Source: Elmis aenea (Eukaryota; Arthropoda; Insecta; Coleoptera; Elmidae). From it: 64,000 bases of DNA. Where the stretch lies: the NCBI GenBank assembly GCA_947652605.1, contig OX393576.1, positions 61,294,966-61,358,965 of the forward strand, in the 5' to 3' direction. The notes beneath the pieces were generated by a model, which searched no databases, was not told where the DNA came from, and saw only the letters and a list, made by a program, of their open reading frames with translations. A program made the translations under genes and the position numbers. Each line of letters begins with the position of its first letter. The stretch's first letter is position 1. Shown piece by piece: positions 40,001 to 52,000 of the stretch.

Positions 40001-43000
40001 CACAATCGACGTTGAATCCACATTATACAGGCGTCTTGTTACGGGGTTAGGTTTTAACCGTAAATTTTCTCCACACCCACTTCGATTGCAAGTCCCAACA
40101 ATACACCAATGCGCGCAATATTATTACAAATGTAATTAAAGGTGTCTTGGACTTCTTGAGTTACGTCAAAGTGTTTAACATTAAATACATTCCTCCGCTG
40201 CTTTACATATCGAGAAGGTAGCGTTTGACAAAGAAATGCGGATAACACCTTTTAAGCAACAATATCGGATGTAAGTTGCGATCACTGCATTTAGTAAACG
40301 GTGTTTGTCCAATATGCTGTATAGATAGAAACGTGACTCGCAGTTAAAGGCGTTCTGTGTGGCTCGTCATCGCAACTCGGTGACACTAAACACACACGTT
40401 TTGCATCTCAAACAATACAACCACCCCGGCGGTTCCGAGCCAACAATCTGCCCGCCACGGCTGATTACCTGCACATCTTGCGCACCATCTCCCGTACGCG
40501 AGCTTCTTGCTGCATATAGATCACCTGTGAGCTCTTAGCACAATTGGATACTTAACACAACTGTGGTCATGATCGCATTTCCTTGTAACGTAAACACGGC
40601 AAATTACGGATATCTCGTAAAAAATGCGAAACTTATTAGATTCGCGGCGGTAATTCAATTTAAAACGAAATGGTTTCGTTCGCGCTTGCTCTAATAACTG
40701 CGTTTATTTTAAATCGGTTTATTTATGCATCTGAACTAATCACTGACCACAGGGCGAGGCATTGCACGTTTTTTTCATCGCACAGCCCATACAGGGGGGG
40801 TATATGTTTTAACAATTGACAGCAATTAACTCTGACATTTGTTACTACAGAAATTATTGTTTCTATTGTCAAAGTCGGGGCCTACTCCGAGAAAACTAGG
40901 AAATTCCTACACAACGCTTATAAGAATAAGTAAAATGTAAATATCTCAGAAAATATTCATTTTAGGTATAGGTAAGTATTAAGAAAAGTTGAAGAAAAAC
41001 AAAAATGCAACAAAATGACGTAATAATATACACGGTGTTCCATTTGAAAAAATAAAGTTATTGATGTTTGAAAATTGGGAAGTTGGCACATCTATAAGAA
41101 ACACCCTGTATAATATAAATTAATTTTGATGTATTTAGACTATGACTACACCTTTTGACTTTGTATGTGCAAAATATCATTTGCCAATTATTATTCATAA
41201 GGTTGTGCTCTTGACAAGTATTGTACCCTGTTTTTCTGGAAATTCAAAGATTTTTTAAGATAAATTGGCAACGTCGCAAAAAAATGAAAAAAACAAAATA
41301 CTGTCATAAGGAGATTTTCTTGCTGAATTCGATTATGCAAAAATATACTGGGTGTTCAATTAAAAAAAAATACCTTTAGTGACGCCCCACTTTTATGAAA
41401 CCCCCTGTATACTTGAAACTAATTTTAAAACATGCACGTGTAGAAATACTATAAGTTGCATTAAAAACTTTTTTTTATTAAGTTGACATTAAGGGCAATA
41501 ATGGACTTTATCGCACTAATGGCGCACCCTGTATATGGCCATACCAGTTTTATTTTTTCTATTATTGGTTCTTGTTCTATTATTTCTTTAATGTTTTGGT
41601 TTTTTTTCTGTCCCATTTAGTTTTCCCCGCAATTTTTCTGATGTGTTTCATTTCGATTGTGTTAAGTTTAGCCTCATATTTTTTCCTTAATGTCCAGTTT
41701 TCTAATGCGTATGGTTATTATTGGTGATGTTACCATATTATGTATTTTCATTTTAACCTTTATGTCAATGTCTTTGCGATGTTTTGTTTAACGAGTAATA
41801 TATTTTTGTTGATTTGTTTGCATCTATTTTCCCATTCTCTGTTATTATGCTTCCCAAGTATTCGTATGTTGTTACTCTTTCCAGTAAATTGTTTTTACAT
41901 TTAATTTTGTTGTTTCACAACAACAACCACTTGTCTTTTTGTTTTTCGTTTACGATCATAGTTTTTTTGGTATCAAACCTAATAATTAAATTTCCTTTTC
42001 GTTTTACTTTCATAAACTTTGCCAACATTTTTGAGGAACAAAAATATCATCTTTTTATTTTCAAAAAATTGCATATAAAAAGCCGCCCCTAATTACCTTT
42101 CGAAGTTTTTCGCGTTATTTATGAATTATTATAGCTAAAATAAGCGGTTAATACCTATATGAGTATTTTGCTAAGTAAATTTACACTTGCGTCCTATTTT
42201 TGCTGGTAAGTGCAAACCAAAAACAAATCGATGTTACGCAATCCTAAAAAAAAATCCTATACGGCAAAGTTCGTTGCACAATGTCCGTTATAAATTGAAT
42301 CAAAAGCAATTTTGCCGCTGTCAGTCTGATGCTACACAAACACAGTCGGTACTTAACTGACAATGTGCTACCAAATCAAGTATAAAGGATATTAAAAGTG
42401 ATCTGCTCCCAAGCAAACACTCGAGTAAATGAACTGAAATACTCTTGACAGCTAGAAATATTTGTAGGTACTCAACAGAATGTATTTTTTATGATCTGCT
42501 ACATTCAATTAATGCCAAAAACATCAATAAAGTGGTATTAGCTTCAATTTCTGAAGGCCAATCAAGCAGTTTTTACCGTCGATTAAGTGTTGTCGAGTGA
42601 TATCGTTTAGAATTAAAAGCTGGCTCGTAGATATGTTAAAATGCACAAGTGCCTTTTAAGCAGGTGATTTAACATCAAATATAATCCATCTACTTTAAAC
42701 AAAAAAGCCTTTTTAATCAACAAAATTGATTTTTACAGAGATCACCATCTGGGCCGGACCCAAAGATCTAGGCTCCCCTTATTAATTTTCCATTTGTTTC
42801 AAGTCTTTATTAAGTCAAAAGCTTGTAATTTCGTCATTAATTAAATTTTATAAACGACAACTTCACACTTCTTATAAGAAACTGATATAAAGTGGTACTG
42901 TTCAACTTCTCAGGACATTTTTTATTCGTTCAAGTCTAACAGCAGGAAAGTCCAGTTCAATTACACATTCCTTTTGAGATTCAAGATCTATTAGACGTTT

Positions 43001-46000
43001 ATCACCATGAGTTTTTACTTCAAAACAAAACAAAAATAGTAAGAAAAGTAACTAATTGGCAGACAGTGCCTATTTTTTATTAAAAAATTCACGATACATT
43101 TTTAATCAGTATTTATTTTATTTTTACTTAGTTAATTTTTAAAAGGGTGCTAAATTTGAGGGTATTTGTGCGTTCAGTCTGGTTCTGGTGGCTTCTCGTT
43201 AATCAATAAAGTTGCCGTTTTAAGAAATAGACTAGAACATATGCTGATAGAGATATTAAATTCCTTGACATTAAAGAAATGTCCGAGACGTTAAACGGGA
43301 GCAATATAAATTATGTAATATCGTCATTGGCTTGAAGCGTTAATAAAAATGTGCAGTTATTACATCTTATTACATTTTTACTGTTGGTTGTGCGCACGAC
43401 TGCACACACAAAATTTTATTCCATAAAGCTAGATGCATTTTATTACAATGGAGTCATTTATAAGTGTAACTCGGAGATAGAAATAATAAAAGCAACGAAC
43501 TAGAATCCAATTCTCGGGTAGAATAACTGATGGCATACCTCAATACCAACCAGCGATCAGCTTCTGAGAATGGTTTAACGGTCGAACGCAACGTTGTTAC
43601 GTACAGACACTGGTTTTAATGAAGTTAAATATTTCAAAACAGCATTTCCCGATATTAACTGTAGTAATAAAACATAGCCGTTCGGTAAATTAATAAATTA
43701 TATACGATTAACAAGTTATTAAACAAAAAGCACGCTACGATAAACACGATCTGCTAAATTAACGCATATATCCTCTTACAAGCTTCAATGATGCCTAATA
43801 ACCTTACACATTTGATCCTCCTTTTGATACGGCATTTCATACATGATCACAGAACGTTAATCAAACATCAAGTCCGATTTGATGACAGGGAATGAAATTT
43901 GAAAGAAACACTGTGCTTCGCTTATTTATTTTCCTAATTCACAACACAAAACCTACGAATTCAGTACATGGACAGAACGAAGAAGGCATCCCTTCAAGAA
44001 AAAAATATATTGGAAGTTCCGCAAAATAGGCATCAACAGCTTATCTTAGCTTATTATTGGCGGTTTATATTCTGCCTCTGAGATTTTTGTTTAGATTTCT
44101 GAACAAAAAGAAGTCGCAGGGTGCTATGTAAAGGCTGTAAGGTCGATGACGCAGCTTAGTGAATCCACATTCTTAAATTACAGCCTGAACATTGCGTGCT
44201 TTGTGGACCTTGCAATTGTGGTGCAGAGGCAGATTCTTTTGCCGCCACGATAAAGGCCATTTCAATTTCAACATTTATTTCATACTTTAAATCGTCTTCA
44301 AATAACTCTTTATTGATTATAGTGCTTTTTTTTCATATATTTAATAAGCTGAAGTCCTTCCTCGTTCCAAAAAAATTTTGCCATTCATTTTCCAGCCGAA
44401 AACTGCTTTTCTGGCTTTTTTTGTGAGAGGCAAAACTTTGTGCACCTACTAGATAGATTCTTGTTTGGTAGGAGGATCCCAAAGAATACACCCCAGTCTC
44501 ATCCCCGGTAACGATTCTTAAAAAAAAGCTCTTATCAGCTTGTGAAGCGATGACATTTTTTTGGGAAATTTCTTTCCTAATAAATTTTTGCTTGGAATCC
44601 AACGCGCAACTTTCCAAACAGTTTTGTCGACTATCCCAACTTCTCCAGCGATTAACGACAACTTCTTCCGCGGATAGCACCAAATCTTCATATTTTATGA
44701 GCATGTCTTCATTTCTTGCATCGACCTGATTTTGGATCATCCTGTCTATAGAGTTCCAACCCCATCAAAAATGCTTAAGCCAAAATTTTACTTGGAATAA
44801 AGATGGGGCTTCATTTCCATACACGTCGGTTATTCTTTGATGAACAACTTTAAGCTCATTACCCTCTTTTTTAGGAAATTATATTACACTTTGATGATCG
44901 AGTTTAATAACTTCTCATTTTTGCTTAGAAAAAATTTTTAGAGAACTCTTCAGACACAATATATTTTGATAGAACTGTTCTGTTCAGGTTCAAAATATCA
45001 CAGATATTTAACAGCACCACAATTTTCATTTTTCCATTTCATTTATACTTAGCTTATTAAAATAATTCCGCAAACAACTGATGAGCAGAATTGTGCATGT
45101 TCCATAGGTTACACATTTTGGTTAAAATTTAATTTGCACCTTTGAAAGTTTTCGTCACAAACTGAATTTTTCGTTAACTTAAAATATCACACACCCATGT
45201 TGCGTTATGTTAAAAGAGTTCATCGTCATATAAGAATCCACACGTGCTCAATCTCTGTAAATAATCTGTAATTGTCGAACTTTGGTTCAAAATTCCAGAA
45301 CGAATAAACTGCACACATTTTTCATTGATAATACGCCATGACTCCATTAATTATGTATATTATACAGGCAACCACAGCTGTAGCATATAAATATCAACCG
45401 GTTATTATAAATTTCGATAATTATTTACCGGTACAGGCGTATAATTTCTCTAATGCAATCGAATGATAATAACGTAAACAACTTAATATTACGGGGGAAA
45501 AAATCGACCACACAAAGTTTTGTAGTAGGCGTAAACGGAACAATAAATCAATCCTATTAGGTTTATAAGAATTTGTGGCAATTGTACGAGCGGCAGTATA
45601 TTTCCATATCGCACGATCAATTCAATTTAAAATGGCACTTCAATGCATTCGCCTATATTGTGGTACAACATGTGTATATGTTGCTTACAGCGGTATGACC
45701 AAACCTACTATATTACGATTTACAAATGAGATTATTCTACATACCGGCAAACGGACGGCGTCAACTAAAAACAAAACGAACTGCAACGAATCTCCTTTAC
45801 ACAACATAAATACGATGCAACGAAATTTTCAAAATAAAAAATAATATTGAGAAACGCTGACCAGAACAATATGAAAAATGTAATCTTACCACCACAAATT
45901 ATAACCACTTAAAACAATTAAATATTTGCAAGGAAACTTTATTATTTTCAAGTACAAATTTTAATTTTTAAAACCAGCGGGTGTTACAAACTAACTACAG

Positions 46001-49000
46001 ACTTCCTACAAGAGTGTATTCTATATGCATCGCAAACAATTCTTGAGCATCTTATAAAGTAAAATAAGGGCCATTACCTTGCATCAGCTATTTCATATTA
46101 ATGCAATTTGTGTAACAACGCAATATACATAAAACGCAATTTAAATTGCAACACTTTACACTGTGGCAAAGCAATTTACATAACAGCCCTAAAGTACTTT
46201 AAACAATCTATTGAAAGCAATAAAAAAAAACTTAACACGCAAACCAGAAGATGCACCAAACTACACTGCATTCTATACACAGAATATAAAGCGCGCAAGT
46301 CCATTGAAATTTCAAAGCGATTTTTTTGCAAACACAATACTTTCTCAACGTATGGCGAAAGTAAAAAGTTGCAACGTGAATAGCGCTAAAGCCTATTCGA
46401 AGCAAACAGGATTTTTTATTAATCATCACGGACACAAAGCAAATGAATGGATCCGACGTTGATTCAAACCGCAAACAAATACTCCTCCGATTAACGGACC
46501 CCAATAGCTAACCATTGCTGCTTTCTGCTTTTGCCCGACATTCGGTCCCCAATTTCGTTTGCGGTTACAAGACCTATATTACGCCGAAATTAAACATAAT
46601 AGTAAAAAAATCGCAGAAATTATCCAATGCCAACTAAAGAAATTTGTGAGTAATTGCCTTCCAGCCGTGAAAAATATTTTATTTTCAATTGGCACAGCTT
46701 GACGAACCAATAACGTATCCGCCAAATTAAAATACAGCACGTGTTTATTATTTTTTTTATGTTCATGAGACTCTCAACGCAGTATTGGATGACTAAATAT
46801 AAATGTATAACAGTAAAATTACTTGTAACGTACAAAAAACAGTAAAGATTTTCAAAATGGATCAGTTAAAAGTTGCGTTTTGCGAATTAACCTCTTTTGC
46901 AAACTTGGTTCACACAATATTCAGGAAGAAATGCATCAAGTGAAGTGAGGTACAAACAAATTTTGAGTTCAAAATTCTTACTTGGAGATTCTTTTTTGCA
47001 TAAAACTAATTTTATGATTTAAAACACTCTTCTCGATTATTTTGGCGGCCACTCCTACAAAAATGTAATATAACCAGACGAGAAGTTTGTATTGGCTCGA
47101 CTGCCAAAGTCCACATGATTTGCAATGAGGAGAAAAATAATACAAGAAGTGGCACAGGAATTAAGCAACTTTGAATTACTTTTAGGTACATTCACCTAAA
47201 AATAAAACTAATAGCTCCACAAATGTTTTAATGAAAAGAGGATATTGTCATACTGGATTGGTAACTTAACTTATTTATATATAATTTAATACCTAACTTT
47301 TATTTGATTTTCAATTCTTAAAGAATCAAAGCAATCAATTAACAAACCCTTCATATTTAAAGGATAATTTTTTATCCGAGCAAATTACTGTGTTTTTCAA
47401 GTGTTTCCAAAACGGTTAGGTAATAATAATAAAACCATACATGTATTCTTTAATAGGAGGTTAGTTAAGAAAAAACCTAGTGTGGCAAAATATGTTATTC
47501 AGTATGCATTTATTCTTTAATAGGAAGTTAGTTAACAATCGCAAATTGTTTGGATACAAACCATAATATGGTTTTCCTCTTAGCAATATTGATAATCTAG
47601 TTAGGATAACTAATTTAATTTATAAAAAGTGATACCTTAAAAAACCTAGTGTGGCAAAATAAGTTATAATAGTATGCATTTATTCTTTAATAGGAAGTTA
47701 GTTAATAATCGCAAATTGTTTGGATACAAACCATAATATGGTTTTCCTCTTAGCAATATTGATAATCTAGTTAGGATAACTAATTTAATTTATAAAAACT
47801 GATACCTTAAAAAAAACTAGTGTGGCAAAATATGTTATTCAGTATGCATTTATTCTTTAATAGGAAGTTAGTTAACAATCGCAAATTGTTTGGATACAAA
47901 CCATAATATGGTTTTCCTCTTAGCAATATTGATAATCTAGTTAGGATAACTAATTTAATTTATAAAAACTGATACCTTAAAAAAAACTAGTGTGGCAAAA
48001 TATGTTATATAGTACTCGACTGTCGTCTTCCTAACATGGTAGAACCTAACAGGTTCGCGTTTTAAACCGCAAATGGGAGAAACAATGAGACGTTTATCGG
48101 CAGTATGTTTATAGTCGATGCCAGACCGTAACATTTCCAACGGAATGGTAATCTACACGAAATAACAGTGGTTAGTATTTATTCGACCGTGCTGATCCAT
48201 CTAGTGTTTAATACAAACCAAAATGTGGTTACGGAACTTTGTAATTTTGCGGTCATGAAGACATCAACTCACTAATAATATTTGCAACTAAAGAATGTGA
48301 GATATAGCGTTAGAAAATCAAGTACGTCCAGGAATTACTGCAAAAACAAATAAATCTAATGAAGTAGAGTACGGAACATTAATAATAAGGCTGCGATGAT
48401 GCACGTACAATGAAACTATGCTTCTATATAATACAGAGAGGGTTTTTCCACAAGAAAAAACAGCTCGATTTATATGAAAAAGGTTGATTTATACAAATCA
48501 GTTCGGCTGGGTTATCGCAGGTACAATAAAAAGATGAAATAAATAATAAACTTACTCAAAAACAACTTGATTTATACGAAATACGCTTTATTGATTACTG
48601 ATAACTTGAGGGTTGTTATTTGTACTTTAAAAATCTAGCACGCGGGTTGCAATATACATATATCTGGCTATCACAAACTTCTTTACGGCATAACAGCATA
48701 TCTATGCTAGACCATTCAAATAGAACTAAAAGAACAACGCATCAACATCAGACACAAGAACAGCGAAGATCATTGTAATGTCCGGTGCAAAAGAGACTCA
48801 CAATTGCCGCAATCACACAGTAAGGAAACTCTTTTTGTTAAAGTCAGTTATGGTCGGCTTAAAAACGTTGAAATAATAGCGTGCATTAAACAAACTGCAC
48901 ATACATCTACGTCTGTACGTGTAAAGCACGGTCTGCTAGATTAGACAGATCGCACTGCCGATCTAAGTTATTGAAAACATTCCTTCAAAGCACATGTCAG

Positions 49001-52000
49001 TCGACAGTGGTTATTAATATGTACTTTTCTCTTCCTTTGCAGATCGGCGAGTTACAATAATGCGACAGGCGATTGCGAATTATCAAACATGGATCGTATT
49101 ACCTTGGCCAGTAGCACTGCGTTTCAAAGCGCCGATGGATTCGATTACATGGAGAACAACTGCGTCGAGGAACCGACCAAGTTGTGCGAATTCAAGAAGC
49201 TCAACGGTCGAATTTTGAAAACCGTGGATTCAGTTTACCAGGACGTCGGTTCGTTGGACGAGTGCCGAGAACTCTGCCTAAATTCTCCTTACAGATGTCA
49301 CTCTTACGATTATGGCGACACTGGTGAAATGGTGTGCAGACTTAGTCACCATTCTAGAGCAACTCTAGCTGACATACAGGTAATCTATATATATAAAAGA
49401 GCTTTTGTTTGTGTGTTTGTTCGCTATAGAATCCTAGTCGGTTGACCGATCGGGACCAAATTTTGCACAGTTACTATTTAGGACCCAACGGATTTAACGT
49501 CGTATAAAGAACGGCCGGAAACGGTCGGGAACAGCCGGGAACGGCCGGGAACGTTCGCCGAGCGCGAGCGCGGAGTGCGAGTAGTCTGTGATTGAAAAAA
49601 GAGAATTGTAATCACCCGCGCAACGCCGGGTAAATCAGCTAGTGATAAATAAAATAAAAGTACGCAGGAAAATCAACAATGCATAAACATGCAGAATTAA
49701 CGATTTATAACTATCGCCCGACTCAATTCCTGTTAGGTTTCGAAAATGGTGAGAACTAAATCAAACACATTAACGTTTTTAGCAGATAGCGCTAGAGCAT
49801 GTTGTACAACTTCCGCCGCTACGTTTAACAGGGCTGGAAACATCACGATCTTTTAAACAGCATATTATCGTACCATCAAAGGCGCCTGTCCAACGTGAAG
49901 TTTGTATCTCAATAATAATTTTTGCTTGGAAAATCGAATTACGGCGAGCAGTGAAAAATGATGTGATAGGGAAGTCTCAATTAAAGCGGAACTTTATTAA
50001 CAATTTAAATTAAGGGGATATAAACTGCATAAAATTATAGACAGAGATAAACAAAAAACTGTAAAAAAAACAAGCGGGGGGTCTAATCTGTTAATCTGCG
50101 ACTAACGTGGTTTAAAAGTACTTTGTAAATTTTTTAATATCAATTCATTATAATGTGTAATAATATGTACATAAACGATTTGATAAAAAGGAAAAATAAT
50201 GACTAACTAGAGCCTAAAATTTTCCAATGAAAATAGCTGTTCTGACAAATAATTTAATGATAATCAGCTACTTAAGTAATAAAATCCAAACAGATTCTTC
50301 TGTTTACCTGACGTTTAAGACAATGGAAGTTCGTGACTTCTTTAAATGTTCTTAAATAAATAATTTGCATGTTTCCGTTCTTAACAGTTTAAATGCCATG
50401 CAATGCAAATTACAAAACAAGTGAATATTTGTCGTCAAACTAATTATCGTTTGTTTCAGGATCCCTACTTGGACGTCCCCGAAGCGGCTACCTATGAACT
50501 CAGCTCGTGCTATAATGTTAGTATAGACTGTCGGTCAGGAGATATGGTGACTCGCATTCAGACTAGCAAACTATTCGACGGAAAGATCTACGCTAAAGGC
50601 AGCCCTAACTCTTGCGTGCGAGACGTTAACAACAGCTTAGAATTTGAATTGCATATGGCCTACGACAATCTTGAATGCAACGTAAGAAAGAACGGCCTCG
50701 GCAGATACGTTAACGACGTGGTTATACAGCACCACGACAAAATAGTAACGAGCTCTGATCTAGGATTAGCTGTAACGTGCCAATATGATTTAACCAATAA
50801 AAGCGTTACCAACGAAGTCGATCTTGGTGTTCACGGAGACATTCAACCCGCGCTATCAGAAGAAGTAACAGTCGATTCACCTAACGTTGCTATGAAAATT
50901 ACAGACAGAAGTGGTGGAGACGTGATGCCATCCGCAGAAGTCGGCGACCCTCTGGCTCTGCGCTTCGAGATACTAGACAAGAACAGTCCTTACGAAATAT
51001 TCGTACGCGAATTGGTTGCAATGGACGGAGTAGATTCCAGCGAAATAGTTCTGATCGACTCTAGCGGATGTCCCACTGACCACTTCATTATGGGACCAAT
51101 TTATAAATCAGTAGATACGGGCAAGGTAAGCCATAATCTTAATATATAAATACGTTTAAATTTTTTATTAAGAACTTTCTACACCAGCTCCATACATAAC
51201 TCTCCTCTTTTATTTATGTATCTACTCCAACGTTGATCCAAACAATCTAAAACTATACCGATTTTTCATCATTAAATTAACGTATTCCAATATTTGTCTC
51301 AAAAAAATCCTTGATCTCTACTGATACAAAAACATACAAAAACGGTTGTGTTTAAATATTTCTAGTAACTCCTTTACAATTCTTTGATAATAGGTAGTTC
51401 TTCTCTTTATTTAATCTCTTTACTTTACCAAAGTATTTTAACGTATATGTGGTGTAAATTTTCCAGGAGTGCTCATTTGTATGACTGGTTTAATTTAGCA
51501 CGCATATTTATTGCGTTCTTTCACACAAGTTTTAATATTTCGTTAAGTTTTCCATACATAACATAAGCCACAAGAACAAATTTAGTTAATTCCTCAAAAA
51601 AAAATATTGGAAAACGTGTTTGTTAATAAATAAATAAAATTGCACTGACGAAGAAGGGACAATCTTGCTACTGGTCTAGGATTTCTACAAAGAATTCTTT
51701 AATTAAAACGATTTTTAAATATTGTTCATCTTAATAAATGAACCACTTCAATAATTTCAGTGTTTATCAAATGTTGGGTACGAATATCGTTACTAAAATA
51801 CATTTTTTATTGACAGGTACTGCTGTCTCACTTTGACGCCTTCAAATTCCCGTCTTCGGAGGTTGTGCAGTTCCGGGCGTTGGTAACTCCTTGCATGCCT
51901 ACCTGCGAACCTGTCCAGTGCGACCAAGAAGAAACCACCGGGGAATTGCGCTCAGTTATCTCGTACGGAAAACGCAGAAGACGTCGTTCAGCAAGCGAAT

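Larger units (their letters stand above)
16001..49042 (+). other. 33-kb intron of the PAN-ZP gene
   Basis: It is bounded by GTAAGT at 16001 and CAG at 49042, and it joins two halves of one PAN module through a split Arg codon. It contains no supported host exon. Its recognisable content is mobile elements (LINE, mariner, hAT MITEs, fold-back elements, SINE candidate) and a 170-bp tandem array, each listed separately. Confidence 0.85.
49380..50459 (+). other. Intron of the PAN-ZP gene with Helitron insertion
   Basis: This phase-0 intron of 1,080 bases runs from GTAA at 49380 to TTTCAG at 50459. About a quarter of it (49384-49642) is a Helitron-type insertion beginning at intron position +5. 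The rest is plain A+T-rich sequence. Confidence 0.88.

Noticed and set aside
44196..44426. Small + strand ORF at 44196
   Set aside because: It overlaps the minus-strand mariner relic, whose TGDE block is the better explanation.
47440..48012. CRISPR array
   Set aside because: The units repeat over their whole 170-base length with no spacers, and the genome is animal.
49380..49445. Continuation of the PAN exon frame beyond 49379 as coding
   Set aside because: Those codons are the GTAA donor followed by Helitron sequence; the PAN-ZP frame continues instead at 50460 in matching phase.
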